A stretch of 64,000 nt of DNA from an uncultured Pseudomonas sp. (GTDB lineage Bacteria; Pseudomonadota; Gammaproteobacteria; Pseudomonadales; Pseudomonadaceae): positions 1 through 64,000 of the forward strand of contig NZ_CAJYDW010000009.1 in assembly GCF_913774235.1 (NCBI RefSeq), given 5' to 3'. The notes under the pieces were generated by a model. That model was given only the letters and a program-made list of their open reading frames with translations. It was not told where the DNA came from and did no database searches. The translations under genes and the position numbers were made by a program. This document shows, one piece after another, positions 17,511-30,420 of the stretch; positions within the stretch are counted from its first letter, which is position 1, and the number at the start of each line of letters is the position of its first letter.

Positions 17511-17606
17511 AATTCTATTTGAAAAAAATATTGATTTTTGTGTTTTCGCGTTCTAGCCTGGGTTCATTCCGAACAAGCTCGATCCTGATGCAGCGATCGC
17601 GGCGAT

Positions 17607-17614
17607 AACAATAA
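17607..17614 (+). promoter_or_regulatory. AANAANAA motif before iolC
   Basis: AACAATAA matches the Crc/Hfq catabolite-activity motif and sits 13 bases before the iolC start, overlapping the region of the AGGAG ribosome-binding site (17617-17621). Confidence 0.6.
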
Positions 17615-17627
17615 GCAGGAGCCACCC

Positions 17628-19565
17628 ATGGGTGACCAATTCTTCGCCAGCGGGCGCCCGTTGGACGTGATTTGCCTCGGACGCCTGGGCGTCGATCTCT
17701 ATGCCCAGCAGATCGGTGCGCCGCTGGAGGAGGTCGCCAGCTTCGCCAAGTATCTGGGTGGGTCCTCCGCCAACATCGCCTTCGGCACCGCCCGGCTGGG
17801 GCTGAAGTCGGCGATGCTGACCCGGGTCGGCGACGATCACATGGGACGTTTCCTGACCCAGCAGCTGGCGAGCGAGGGCTGCGACACCCGCGGCATCACC
17901 GTGGATCGCGAGCGACTGACCGCCATGGTGCTGCTGGGGATCAAGGATCGCGAGACCTTCCCCCTGGTGTTCTATCGCGAAAATTGCGCCGACATGGCGC
18001 TGTCCGCGGACGACATCGACGAAGCCTTCATCGCCAGCGCCAAGGCGCTCTTGATCACCGGCACCCACTTCTCCACCGACGGCGTGTTCCAGGCCAGTAG
18101 TCGGGCGCTGGACTATGCCGAGCGCCACGGCGTGAAGCGGGTGCTGGACATCGATTACCGCCCGGTGCTCTGGGGGCTGACCGGCAAGGCCGATGGCGAG
18201 ACCCGCTTCATCGCCAGCGCCGAGGTCAGCGCCCACGTGCAGCGCATCCTGCCGCGCTTCGACCTGGTGGTGGGCACCGAAGAGGAATTCCAGATCGCCG
18301 GCGGCAGCGAGGATCTGCTCAGCGCCTTGCGCCGGGTGCGCGAGGTGACCGCGGCGACCCTGGTGGTCAAGCTCGGTGCCCAGGGCTGCACGGTGATCCA
18401 CGGCGCCATTCCGGCCCGGCTGGAAGACGGCGAGATCCATCGTGGCATCCGCGTCGAGGTGCTCAATGTGCTGGGCGCCGGCGATGCCTTCATGTCCGGC
18501 TTCCTGCGCGGCTGGCTCACTGGCGGCGACGATGCCGAGTGCTGCCGCCTGGCCAATGCCTGCGGTGGCCTGGTGGTGTCGCGCCACGCCTGCGCCCCGG
18601 CCATGCCGACCCTGGCGGAGCTGGACTATCTGCACAACAGCCCGGTGCCCATCACCCGGCCGGACCTCGATCCCGTGCTCAATCGGCTGCATCGAGTCAG
18701 TGTTCGGCGCCGCGAGTGGCAACAGCTGTTCATCTTCGCCTTCGACCATCGCTATCAGCTGGTGGAGTGTGCCCAGCAGGTGGGCGCCGATCCGGCGCGG
18801 ATTCCGGCGCTCAAGCAGTTGTTCGTCCAGGCCATCGAGCAGGTCGAACAGGATCTGGCGCGGCAGGGCGTGGCGGCCAATGTCGGGCTGCTGGCCGACG
18901 AGCGCTTCGGCCAGGATGCGCTGAACGCCGCCACCGGCCGTGGCTGGTGGGTGGCGCGGCCGGTGGAGCTGCAGAACTCGCGGCCGCTGGCCTTCGAACA
19001 CGGTCGCTCGGTGGGCAGTAATCTGCTGAGCTGGCCGGGCGAGCAGATCATCAAGTGCCTGGTGCAATTCCACCCTGACGACGAGCCGCTGCTGCGCCTG
19101 GAGCAGGAAGCCCAGCTCAAGGGGCTGTACCAGGCGGCCCAGGCCAGTGGTCATGAATTGCTGCTGGAGGTCATCCCGCCGAAGCAGCACGCCTCGACCC
19201 GGCCCGATGTGCTCTATCGCGCCATCAAGCGCCTGTACAACCTGGGGATCTATCCCGAGTGGTGGAAGATCGAGGCGCAGCCGACGGCGGTCTGGCAGCA
19301 GCTCGACGAATTGATCGCCGAACGCGACCCCCATTGCCAGGGCGTGGTGCTGCTGGGGCTGAACGCTCCGGCGGAAGAGCTGGCCGAGGGGTTCCGCCAG
19401 GCCCGGGGCAGTTCGACCTGCCGTGGCTTCGCCGTGGGCCGGACCATCTTCGGCCAGCCGAGCCGGGCCTGGCTGGCCGGCGAGATCGACGACGCCGGGT
19501 TGATCGCGCAGATCCGCGGCAACTTCGAATTCCTGATCCAGGCCTGGCGCGACGCCCGCGCCTGA
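17628..19565 (+). CDS. iolC: IolC kinase fused to DUF2090 aldolase-like domain
   Basis: 645-residue fusion. Residues about 1-330 are a PfkB-family kinase (GGSSANIAFGTARLG near 44; catalytic VLNVLGAGDAFMSGF near 280) that phosphorylates 5-dehydro-2-deoxygluconate. Residues about 340-645 are DUF2090, an aldolase-like TIM barrel (FAFDHRYQLVECAQQ; GFAVGRTIFGQPSRAW near the end). Such fusions are annotated as bifunctional kinase/5-dehydro-2-deoxyphosphogluconate aldolase and could replace a separate IolJ, which is absent here. First gene of the core iol operon. AGGAG lies seven bases before the ATG. Confidence 0.9.
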   Translation: MGDQFFASGRPLDVICLGRLGVDLYAQQIGAPLEEVASFAKYLGGSSANIAFGTARLGLKSAMLTRVGDDHMGRFLTQQLASEGCDTRGITVDRERLTAMVLLGIKDRETFPLVFYRENCADMALSADDIDEAFIASAKALLITGTHFSTDGVFQASSRALDYAERHGVKRVLDIDYRPVLWGLTGKADGETRFIASAEVSAHVQRILPRFDLVVGTEEEFQIAGGSEDLLSALRRVREVTAATLVVKLGAQGCTVIHGAIPARLEDGEIHRGIRVEVLNVLGAGDAFMSGFLRGWLTGGDDAECCRLANACGGLVVSRHACAPAMPTLAELDYLHNSPVPITRPDLDPVLNRLHRVSVRRREWQQLFIFAFDHRYQLVECAQQVGADPARIPALKQLFVQAIEQVEQDLARQGVAANVGLLADERFGQDALNAATGRGWWVARPVELQNSRPLAFEHGRSVGSNLLSWPGEQIIKCLVQFHPDDEPLLRLEQEAQLKGLYQAAQASGHELLLEVIPPKQHASTRPDVLYRAIKRLYNLGIYPEWWKIEAQPTAVWQQLDELIAERDPHCQGVVLLGLNAPAEELAEGFRQARGSSTCRGFAVGRTIFGQPSRAWLAGEIDDAGLIAQIRGNFEFLIQAWRDARA

Positions 19566-19590
19566 TCGCCATCCGACGAGCAAGGCTGAC

Positions 19591-20493
19591 ATGACCGCAC
19601 AACAACAAAGACTCAAGATCGGCATCAATCCCATCTCCTGGGCCAACGATGACCTGCCGGCCCTGGGTGGCGACACTCCGCTGGAAACCATCCTGCGTGA
19701 GGGCAAGGAGATCGGCTTCCAGGGCTTCGAACTGGGCGGCAAGTTTCCCAGCGAGCCGAAGGCGCTGGGCCAGGTGCTCGGCCAGCATGGCCTGGAGCTG
19801 GTCTCCGGTTGGTATTCCAGTGGCCTGGCGCACCGTGACGTCGAGGCCGAGATAGAGGCGATCCGTCCGCACTGCCGGCTGCTGGCCGAGAACGGTGCCA
19901 AGGTGCTGGTCTATGGCGAGGTGGCCGGCTCCATCCAGGGCCAGCGCGTGCCCCTGATCGAACGGCCGCGCTTCCACAGCGACGCCGCCTGGCAGGCCTA
20001 CGCCGAGAAGCTCGACCGTCTGGCCGCCTTCACCCTGAGCCAGGGCCTGCGCCTGGCCTACCACCACCACATGGGTGCCTATGTGGAGTCGCCCGAGGAC
20101 ATCGCCCAGCTGATGGCGCTGACCTCCAAGGATGTCGGCCTGCTGTTCGACGCCGGCCACTGCTACATGGGGGGTGGCGAGCCGCTGAGCGTGCTGCAGC
20201 AGCATCTCGACCGGGTCTGCCACGTGCACTTCAAGGACGTGCGCAAGCCCGTGGTGCAACTGGCGCGCAACAATCAGTGGAGCTTTCCGGATTGCATCCT
20301 CAACGGCACCTTCACCGTGCCGGGCGATGGCGATATCGATTTCTCGGCGCTGCTCAAGGTGCTGGTGGCCGGCGGCTACCAGGGCTGGCTGGTGGTGGAG
20401 GCCGAGCAGGACCCGGCCGTGGCGCCGGCCTACGAATACGCCAAGAAGGGCTATGACCATCTGCGCCAGCTGGTGGCGCAGGCAACCGCCTGA
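19591..20493 (+). CDS. iolE: Myo-inosose-2 dehydratase IolE
   Basis: 300-residue TIM-barrel enzyme that dehydrates scyllo-inosose to 3D-(3,5/4)-trihydroxycyclohexane-1,2-dione. Family features are the N-terminal IGINPISWANDDLPALGG, FQGFELGGKFP, YHHHMGAYVE, LLFDAGHCYMGG and HVHFKDVRKPV, which provide the metal-binding Glu/Asp/His residues. It lies 25 bases after iolC. An AACAACAA motif falls within codons 4-6. Confidence 0.93.
   Translation: MTAQQQRLKIGINPISWANDDLPALGGDTPLETILREGKEIGFQGFELGGKFPSEPKALGQVLGQHGLELVSGWYSSGLAHRDVEAEIEAIRPHCRLLAENGAKVLVYGEVAGSIQGQRVPLIERPRFHSDAAWQAYAEKLDRLAAFTLSQGLRLAYHHHMGAYVESPEDIAQLMALTSKDVGLLFDAGHCYMGGGEPLSVLQQHLDRVCHVHFKDVRKPVVQLARNNQWSFPDCILNGTFTVPGDGDIDFSALLKVLVAGGYQGWLVVEAEQDPAVAPAYEYAKKGYDHLRQLVAQATA
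19601..19608 (+). promoter_or_regulatory. AANAANAA motif inside the iolE start region
   Basis: AACAACAA begins at codon 4 of iolE. Crc/Hfq motifs can lie just inside the coding sequence, where Hfq binding blocks initiation. Confidence 0.5.
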
Positions 20494-20504
20494 GGAGACC
20501 CGCG

Positions 20505-21320
20505 ATGAATCTGCTCGTCAAAGCTGACAAGACCTCCCGCGACCTCGTCAGGGTACCGGCCGGTGCCCTGAAGTACGTCGGCTTCGCGGCCCATCGCCTG
20601 CAGGCGGGTGAATCCCTGCCGGTGGTGGCGGGTGATCTGGAAGTCTGCATCGTGCTGCTCAGCGGCGGCGCCAGTATCGAAGGCGGGCATCCGCAACTGG
20701 GCGACTTCGCCTGGCGGGGGCTGGCCGGTCGCCAGAGCGTCTTCGAAGACGTCTCGCCCTATGCCGCCTACCTGCCGCCCGGCAGTGAGGCGCGGGTGAC
20801 CGCCGACAGCACCGCCGAAATCGCCATCTGTACCTCGCCGGGCAATCCGGTGGTGGCAGACCGGCTGCCACCGCGGCTGATCGAGCCGGCCAACATGGCG
20901 CGCTCCACCCGCGGCAAGGGCGCCAATACCCGCTATGTCTGCGACATCCTGCCGGACACGGCGGCGGCCCATTCGCTGCTGGTGGTGGAGGTGCGTACCC
21001 CGTCCGGGCATTCCTCCAGCTATCCCCCCCATCGCCATGACCGCGACAACCTGCCGGAGGAGAGTCTGCTGGAGGAGTCCTACTACCACCGCATCGATCC
21101 GGGCCAGGGCTTCGTCTTCCAGCGCGTCTACACCGACGAGCGCGACCTGGACCAGGCCATGGCGGTGGAAGACCACGACGTGGTGCTGGTGCCACGCGGC
21201 TATCACCCGGTCAGCGTGCCCTATGGCTACGAGTCCTATTACCTCAACGTGATGGCCGGGCCCAAGCGCATCTGGAAATTCCACAACGATCCGCAGCACG
21301 AGTGGCTGCTGACCCGGTAA
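20505..21320 (+). CDS. iolB: 5-deoxy-glucuronate isomerase IolB
   Basis: 271-residue cupin-type isomerase converting 5-deoxy-D-glucuronate to 5-dehydro-2-deoxygluconate. Characteristic strings are GHSSSYPPHRHDRDNLPEE, giving the metal-binding His cluster, EESYYHRIDPGQGF, and VVLVPRGYHPV. It lies 11 bases after iolE with GAGGAGA upstream of the ATG. Confidence 0.94.
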   Translation: MNLLVKADKTSRDLVRVPAGALKYVGFAAHRLQAGESLPVVAGDLEVCIVLLSGGASIEGGHPQLGDFAWRGLAGRQSVFEDVSPYAAYLPPGSEARVTADSTAEIAICTSPGNPVVADRLPPRLIEPANMARSTRGKGANTRYVCDILPDTAAAHSLLVVEVRTPSGHSSSYPPHRHDRDNLPEESLLEESYYHRIDPGQGFVFQRVYTDERDLDQAMAVEDHDVVLVPRGYHPVSVPYGYESYYLNVMAGPKRIWKFHNDPQHEWLLTR

Positions 21321-21371
21321 CCCCTTTCGCCTTCGCCATGGCGGCGACCCCAGGACACGAGGATTCAGGAC

Positions 21372-22871
<1,500 letters not shown>

Positions 22872-22901
22872 GGCCTTCCCTCTGCCGGAGTAGTCCCTGC
22901 C

Positions 22902-23738
22902 ATGAGTCGACCCCTGCGTTTCGCCCTCAACCGCATGGTGGCGCCGTCCCTCACGTTGCCAGCCTTCCTCCAACTGACCCGGCAGTTGGGCTGCGACGCC
23001 GTGGAGATCCGCAACGATCTCCCCGGCGTCGAGTTGGAGGATGGCACCCCGGCGACCGAGGTGCGGGCGCTGTGCCAGGCCGCGGGTCTGCGCATCCTGT
23101 CGATCAATGCGCTCTATCCCTTCGACGTCTGGAACGACGAACGCCGCGCCCAGGCGCTGCGGTTGGCCGCCTATGCCCGGGACTGCGGCGCCGAGGGACT
23201 GGTGCTCTGCCCGCTCAACGATAGTGGTGACCACCGCGACGCGGCCCAGCGCGCCCGGGAGCTGCGCACCGCCCTGAGCGAGTTGGCGCCGATCCTTCGC
23301 GACCACGGCGTGCTGGGCTTCGTCGAGCCGCTGGGTTTTCCGGAGAGCGCATTGCGCTTCAAGCGCCAGGCGGTGGAGGCCATCCGCGCCATTGGCGGAC
23401 TGGATGTCTTCCGCCTGGTACACGATACCTTCCATCACCACCTGGCCGGCGAGACCGAGTACTTCGCCGAACTGACCGGACTGGTGCATATTTCCGGGGT
23501 AGCCGCCGAGGTGCCGGTGGAGCAGTTGCGCGATGCCCATCGGGTGCTGGTCGAGGCGGTCGATCGCCTGGGCAATGCGGCCCAGCTCGAGCGCCTGCTG
23601 GAGGATGGCTATCGTGGTGCGCTGTCTTTCGAACCCTTCGCCGCCAGTGTCCAGGCGCTACCTGATGTCGCGCCGGCGCTGGCGCAGAGCATGCGCCTGT
23701 TGCAGGAGCGGCTAAGCTGCACCGCGGCGTCGGCGTGA
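22902..23738 (+). CDS. iolI: IolI-like 2-keto-myo-inositol isomerase
   Basis: 278-residue TIM-barrel isomerase of the AP-endonuclease-2-like family. Likely metal ligands are the Glu in GFVEPLGFPES, Asp/His in RLVHDTFHHHLAG, and Glu in LSFEPFAASVQ near the C terminus. IolI interconverts keto-inositols so that other inositol stereoisomers can enter the pathway. It lies 30 bases after mmsA. Confidence 0.86.
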   Translation: MSRPLRFALNRMVAPSLTLPAFLQLTRQLGCDAVEIRNDLPGVELEDGTPATEVRALCQAAGLRILSINALYPFDVWNDERRAQALRLAAYARDCGAEGLVLCPLNDSGDHRDAAQRARELRTALSELAPILRDHGVLGFVEPLGFPESALRFKRQAVEAIRAIGGLDVFRLVHDTFHHHLAGETEYFAELTGLVHISGVAAEVPVEQLRDAHRVLVEAVDRLGNAAQLERLLEDGYRGALSFEPFAASVQALPDVAPALAQSMRLLQERLSCTAASA

Positions 23739-23760
23739 TCGGCCAGTCCGCGACTCCCAT

Positions 23761-23768
23761 AACAACAA
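23761..23768 (+). promoter_or_regulatory. AANAANAA motif before iolD
   Basis: AACAACAA directly precedes AAGGTG, nine bases before the iolD start at 23778. It matches the Crc/Hfq motif. Confidence 0.6.
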
Positions 23769-23777
23769 GGTGAATCC

Positions 23778-26769
<2,992 letters not shown>

Positions 26770-26957
26770 GCGCGGTCCGACGCTAGGGTGCAAGCAGCCT
26801 CGGCCGGGTGCTTTCGTGACCGGGCCGCGGTTTCCGTCATGTCCGCCGTTAGCCCGCTGGAGGACTGGTAGAAAGTCCGCGCCAATGGCGAGTGGCAGTG
26901 CTCTGGCGAGGGTTTTCATCCCGCACTGAAGATTTCTGTATATTTTTTCTATAGCGT

Positions 26958-26986
26958 TTGTATTGGAAATAAAATTCCAATACAGT
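26958..26986 (+). promoter_or_regulatory. Possible sigma-70 promoter overlapping operator 2
   Basis: TTGTAT (26958-26963) and TACAGT (26981-26986) are 17 bases apart and flank the palindrome, so repressor binding would block the promoter. The -35/-10 matches are only moderate. Confidence 0.35.
26961..26982. promoter_or_regulatory. Putative IolR operator 2 (perfect palindrome)
   Basis: TATTGGAA-ATAAAA-TTCCAATA has perfect 8-bp arms and a 6-bp AT-rich spacer. Same architecture as sites at 17491 and 28442; each precedes an inositol transcription unit. Binding by the RpiR-type regulator is inference. Confidence 0.68.
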
Positions 26987-27041
26987 GATTTCAGGTAGCT
27001 GCACGACCACGACCTTGTGTCTCCAGGCCAAGGCGTAAACC

Positions 27042-27052
27042 AACAAGAACAA
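27042..27052 (+). promoter_or_regulatory. Extended AANAANAANAA motif
   Basis: AACAAGAACAA contains two overlapping AANAANAA matches, 17 bases before the ATG of the small ORF at 27070. A Crc/Hfq-type element is suggested. Confidence 0.55.
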
Positions 27053-27069
27053 GATCAGGTGCCGTCCCC

Positions 27070-27234
27070 ATGAAGACTTCCAGCTCTCCTTCGGTTAGCT
27101 ACACCTCCGCGTCCGAACTCGCTCCGCCACTGCCGGCCATCCTGGCCTGGCTGCTCCGGCTGTGCAGTCACGAACAGTCGGGCGCCGTGATCGGCGCCAT
27201 GCCTGGCGCGCCTGTCCTCTACCGACTCAAGTGA
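27070..27234 (+). CDS. Small ORF, 54 residues, unknown
   Basis: ATG at 27070 to TGA at 27232-27234. The 54-residue product is Ser-rich at the N terminus with a short hydrophobic patch (LPAILAWLLRLC). It is the first ORF in the transcript expected from operator 2 and lies 132 bases upstream of the binding-protein gene. An AACAAGAACAA motif precedes it. The ribosome-binding site is weak (ATCAGGTG, 11 bases upstream). It could be a regulatory leader or a spurious frame; no family is recognised. Confidence 0.35.
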   Translation: MKTSSSPSVSYTSASELAPPLPAILAWLLRLCSHEQSGAVIGAMPGAPVLYRLK

Positions 27235-27366
27235 CGCGCGCCTGAGTCGATCGCGAGCTCACCCTACAAGGCGCCGACCCGGGTAGGTCGGTGCGTGCCC
27301 AGGTGTGCCTCGCGTCGGCGCAGCGCTGTTGCCTTGCCATCCCGCCTACCGAACGGAGTTTCGTCC

Positions 27367-28296
27367 ATGTCCCGTACACCTCGCCTCGCCGCTCTCGCCG
27401 TCTCTCTGCTGCTGGCCAGCACCTCCGTGCTGGCCGATCTGAAGATCGGCGTGAGCATGCCCACCTTCGACGATAACTACCTGACCTACCTGCGCGAAAA
27501 CATGAGCAAGAAAGCCAAGCAGGATGGGATTTCGCTGCAGTTCGAAGATGCCCGCAACGATGTGGTCAAGCAGCTGAACCAGGTGCAGAGCTTCATCAGC
27601 CAGAAGGTCGATGCGGTGATCGTCAATCCGGTGGATACCGCGGCCACGCGCAATCTGATCGAGTCGGCGACCAAGGCCGGCATTCCCCTGGTGTTCGTCA
27701 ACCGCAAGCCGAACGATCCCAAGTTGCCCGCCGGGGTGGTCACTGTGACCTCCAACGACCTGGAGGCCGGGCATCTGCAGGCGCAGTACATCGCCGACAA
27801 GCTGGGCGGCAAGGGTCAGGTGGCGATCCTGCTGGGTGAGCTATCGAACAATTCGACCCAGGTACGGACGGCCGGCTTCAAGGAAATCCTGGCCAAGTAT
27901 CCCGGGATCAAGATCGTCGAGGAGCAAACCGGCATGTGGTTGCGTGACAAGGGCATGGACCTGACCAGCAACTGGCTGCTGGCGGGCAAGGAGATCGATG
28001 CCATCCTGTCGAACAACGATGAAATGGCCATCGGCGCGGCCATGGCGCTCAAGCAGGCCGGCAAGCAGGGCGTGTTGGTCGGCGGTGTGGACGGCACCCC
28101 CGATGCCCTGGCGGCCATCAAACGCGGCCTGATGAGCGTCTCGGTGTACCAGGATGCGCGCGGCCAGGCCGAGGGCGCCCTCAGCGCGGCGGAAAAGATG
28201 GCCAAGAAGGAAAACGTGGAACAGAACGTGACCATTCCCTACCAGCTCATCACCCCGGAGAACGTGGCCGAGTTCCAGGCCAAGCTCAAGCAGTAG
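27367..28296 (+). CDS. Sugar (inositol-type) ABC transporter substrate-binding protein
   Basis: 309-residue periplasmic binding protein of the ribose/inositol (type I) class. Signal peptide: MSRTPRLAALAVSLLLASTS followed by VLA, cleavage near residue 23. The mature domain begins DLKIGVSMPTFDDNYL and contains VNPVDTAATRNL and ILSNNDEMAIGAAMALKQ, typical ligand and hinge regions. Start at 27367 chosen to give a normal signal peptide; the in-frame extension to 27295 does not. Followed by a strong terminator, so it is transcribed apart from the ATPase and permease. Confidence 0.9.
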   Translation: MSRTPRLAALAVSLLLASTSVLADLKIGVSMPTFDDNYLTYLRENMSKKAKQDGISLQFEDARNDVVKQLNQVQSFISQKVDAVIVNPVDTAATRNLIESATKAGIPLVFVNRKPNDPKLPAGVVTVTSNDLEAGHLQAQYIADKLGGKGQVAILLGELSNNSTQVRTAGFKEILAKYPGIKIVEEQTGMWLRDKGMDLTSNWLLAGKEIDAILSNNDEMAIGAAMALKQAGKQGVLVGGVDGTPDALAAIKRGLMSVSVYQDARGQAEGALSAAEKMAKKENVEQNVTIPYQLITPENVAEFQAKLKQ

Positions 28297-28376
28297 GGAA
28301 CACTGCTGGTCGTCACGTCTGCAAAGGTGCGGGCGTGACGGCTACGGGCACCCTGAAGAGAGTGGCTCCCGCCCGT

Positions 28377-28404
28377 AAAAGGCTCCCGTGAGGGAGCCTT
28401 TTTT
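28377..28404 (+). terminator. Strong terminator after the binding-protein gene
   Basis: AAAAGGCTCCC, loop GTGA, GGGAGCCTTTTTT: a 7-bp GC stem extended by A/T pairs and ending in a T run. It separates the binding protein from the downstream ATPase/permease unit. Confidence 0.92.
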
Positions 28405-28441
28405 ATTGCTTGCCGTTAGTACAATAATTTCCAAAAATCTG

Positions 28442-28467
28442 TTGACTGGAAAATAAATTCCAATCAA
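28442..28467. promoter_or_regulatory. Putative IolR operator 3
   Basis: TTGACTGGAA-AATAAA-TTCCAATCAA: ten-base arms matching at nine positions around a 6-bp AT spacer. It shares the TGGAA-N6-TTCCA core with the palindrome at 26961 and lies between the terminator at 28377 and the small ORF at 28540. Its left arm begins with a TTGACT -35-like hexamer. Confidence 0.65.
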
Positions 28468-28519
28468 AGTCGAGGCATTGGCTAGATCCGATGAGGCCTT
28501 CGCTCGCGCAGGCCGCCAC

Positions 28520-28530
28520 AACAATAAGAA
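28520..28530 (+). promoter_or_regulatory. Extended AANAANAANAA motif
   Basis: AACAATAAGAA contains two overlapping AANAANAA matches and merges with the AAGAAGG ribosome-binding site (28526-28532) of the 72-residue ORF. It is the best-placed Crc/Hfq-type site in the window. Confidence 0.62.
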
Positions 28531-28539
28531 GGTGTGATC

Positions 28540-28758
28540 ATGTCGTCCGCTCTCCTGGCGCTCGCGCTTGTCCGCATTCCGTTCACCTGTTGCCTCGGCC
28601 TTCTGCTGACCTTCAGCGCGGTCGCCGTGGCCGCGCTGCGCCTGGGCGTCGCCGTTACCCATTGCCTCGTCGGCCTGATTCGCGCCCAGCAGCTCCAGGG
28701 CCGCAACGTCGATCCAGCCGCTACCCCCGACCACTACCCGCAGTTCCAGCGTCTATGA
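28540..28758 (+). CDS. Small hydrophobic protein, 72 residues, unknown
   Basis: ATG at 28540 with a good ribosome-binding site AAGAAGG seven bases upstream. Residues about 3-48 are strongly hydrophobic (LLALALVRIPF, LGLLLTFSAVAVAALRLG, LVGLIRA), enough for one or two membrane helices; the tail is polar. It is the first cistron after operator 3 and lies 47 bases upstream of the ABC ATPase gene. No family is recognised. It may be a small membrane partner of the importer or a translated leader. Confidence 0.5.
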   Translation: MSSALLALALVRIPFTCCLGLLLTFSAVAVAALRLGVAVTHCLVGLIRAQQLQGRNVDPAATPDHYPQFQRL

Positions 28759-28805
28759 CCTAAGCCGCGGGCCGCCCGGTGGCGGGCCGCGAGGAGAGCG
28801 TGACC

Positions 28806-30359
28806 ATGCTAAGTTCTGCCACCGCCGCCGCGCCGGGCGTCCTGCCAGCCACCGCAGCGTCCAGCGAATACCTGCTCGAGATCGTCGACGTCACCAAGGA
28901 GTTTCCTGGCGTCAAGGCGCTGTCCCATGTCCAGCTACGGGTGCGCCCCGGCACTGTGCTGGCGCTGATGGGCGAGAACGGCGCGGGCAAGTCGACGCTG
29001 ATGAAGATCATCGCCGGCATCTACCAGCCGGATGCCGGCGAGGTGCGGCTGCGCGGCGTGCCGGTGCGCTTCGAGACACCGCTGCAGGCGCTGCAGTCGG
29101 GCATCGCCATGATCCACCAGGAACTCAACCTGATGCCTTTCATGACCGTCGCCGAGAATATCTGGCTGGGTCGCGAACCGCTCAATGCCCTGCACCTGGT
29201 GGACCACGGCAAGATGCGCCGCCAGACCCAGGCGCTGCTGGACCGCCTGCGCATCGCCCTGGACCCGGATGACAACGTGGGCGAGCTGTCCATCGCCGGG
29301 CGGCAGATGGTGGAGATCGCCAAGGCGGTGTCCTACGACAGCGAGGTGCTGATCATGGACGAACCGACCTCGGCGATCACCGAGACCGAGGTGGCGCACC
29401 TGTTTTCCATCATCGCCGACCTCAAGGCCCAGGGTAAGGGCATCGTCTACATCACCCACAAGATGGACGAGGTGTTCCAGATCGCCGACGAGGTGGCGGT
29501 GTTCCGCGATGGCCAGTACATCGGCCTGCAGCGCGCCGACACTATGAACGGCGATGGCCTGATCGCCATGATGGTAGGCCGCGAGCTGACCCAGCTGTTT
29601 CCCGAACGGACCGCGCCGCGCGACGAGGTGCTGCTGGCGGTGCGCGACCTGGCGCTGGACGGGGTGTTTTCCGGGGTCTCCTTCGATCTGCGCGCCGGCG
29701 AGGTGCTGGGGATCGCCGGGCTGATGGGCTCGGGCCGCACCAATGTCGCCGAGACCCTGTTCGGCGTGACCCCGGCCACGGCGGGCGAGATCCGCATCGA
29801 CGGCCAGCCGGTGCGGATGAGCGACCCCCATGTGGCGATCCAGAAAGGCCTGGCGCTGCTCACCGAGGACCGCAAGGACACCGGCATCTTTCCCTGCCTC
29901 TCGGTGGGGGAAAACATGGAGGTGGCGGTGCTGAACGGTTTCGCCAGTGGCGGCTTCGTGCAGCAGCAGCGCCTCGATCAGCTGTGTGAGGAGATGCGCC
30001 AGCAACTACGGGTGAAGACGCCGTCGCTGGACCAGTGCATCGCCAACCTCTCCGGCGGCAACCAGCAGAAGGCGCTCATCGCCCGCTGGCTGATGACCCG
30101 GCCGCGCATCCTCATCCTCGACGAACCCACCCGCGGCATCGACGTCGGCGCCAAGGCCGAGATCTATCGGTTGATCGCCAAGCTGGCCGCCGAGGGCCTG
30201 GCGGTGATCATGATTTCGTCCGAATTGCCCGAGGTACTGGGCATGAGCGATAGGGTGATGGTGATGCACGAAGGCACCGTCACCGGCTTTCTCGATCGCG
30301 GTGAGGCGACCCAGGAGCGGGTCATGCACCTGGCCTCGGGCAATCCCGTCCTGCACTAG
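28806..30359 (+). CDS. Sugar (inositol-type) ABC transporter ATPase, duplicated domains
   Basis: 517-residue RbsA-type double ATPase. The N-terminal domain has Walker [15 protein letters not shown] (about residue 58), signature [14 protein letters not shown] and Walker [12 protein letters not shown]. The C-terminal domain has a degenerate Walker A ([12 protein letters not shown], lacking the canonical GKS), signature [16 protein letters not shown] and Walker [13 protein letters not shown]. One competent and one degenerate site is usual for this class. GAGGAGAG (28790-28797) supports the start. Confidence 0.93.
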   Translation: MLSSATAAAPGVLPATAASSEYLLEIVDVTKEFPGVKALSHVQLRVRPGTVLALMGENGAGKSTLMKIIAGIYQPDAGEVRLRGVPVRFETPLQALQSGIAMIHQELNLMPFMTVAENIWLGREPLNALHLVDHGKMRRQTQALLDRLRIALDPDDNVGELSIAGRQMVEIAKAVSYDSEVLIMDEPTSAITETEVAHLFSIIADLKAQGKGIVYITHKMDEVFQIADEVAVFRDGQYIGLQRADTMNGDGLIAMMVGRELTQLFPERTAPRDEVLLAVRDLALDGVFSGVSFDLRAGEVLGIAGLMGSGRTNVAETLFGVTPATAGEIRIDGQPVRMSDPHVAIQKGLALLTEDRKDTGIFPCLSVGENMEVAVLNGFASGGFVQQQRLDQLCEEMRQQLRVKTPSLDQCIANLSGGNQQKALIARWLMTRPRILILDEPTRGIDVGAKAEIYRLIAKLAAEGLAVIMISSELPEVLGMSDRVMVMHEGTVTGFLDRGEATQERVMHLASGNPVLH

Positions 30360-30420
30360 AACGCATCACCCGCGGCGGGCCCGTGCCCACCGCTCCCGGC
30401 ATACAAAGAGGTAGAACAAG

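Larger units (their letters stand above)
26770..27069. other. Regulatory spacer before the inositol-type ABC importer
   Basis: No convincing gene in this 300-base stretch. It contains a very weak stem after iolG (AAGCA near 26799 and TGCTT near 26811), an AT-rich island from 26930 with the perfect palindrome at 26961-26982, and the AACAAGAACAA motif at 27042-27052 ahead of a 54-codon ORF. Confidence 0.6.

Noticed and set aside
17553-19901. 782-codon minus-strand ORF opposite iolC/iolE
   Set aside because: It runs antisense through two confident genes with no domain signature; long antisense frames are common at this GC content.
26790-26820. Terminator after iolG
   Set aside because: The stem is short and interrupted with no real T run, so it is not listed as a terminator.
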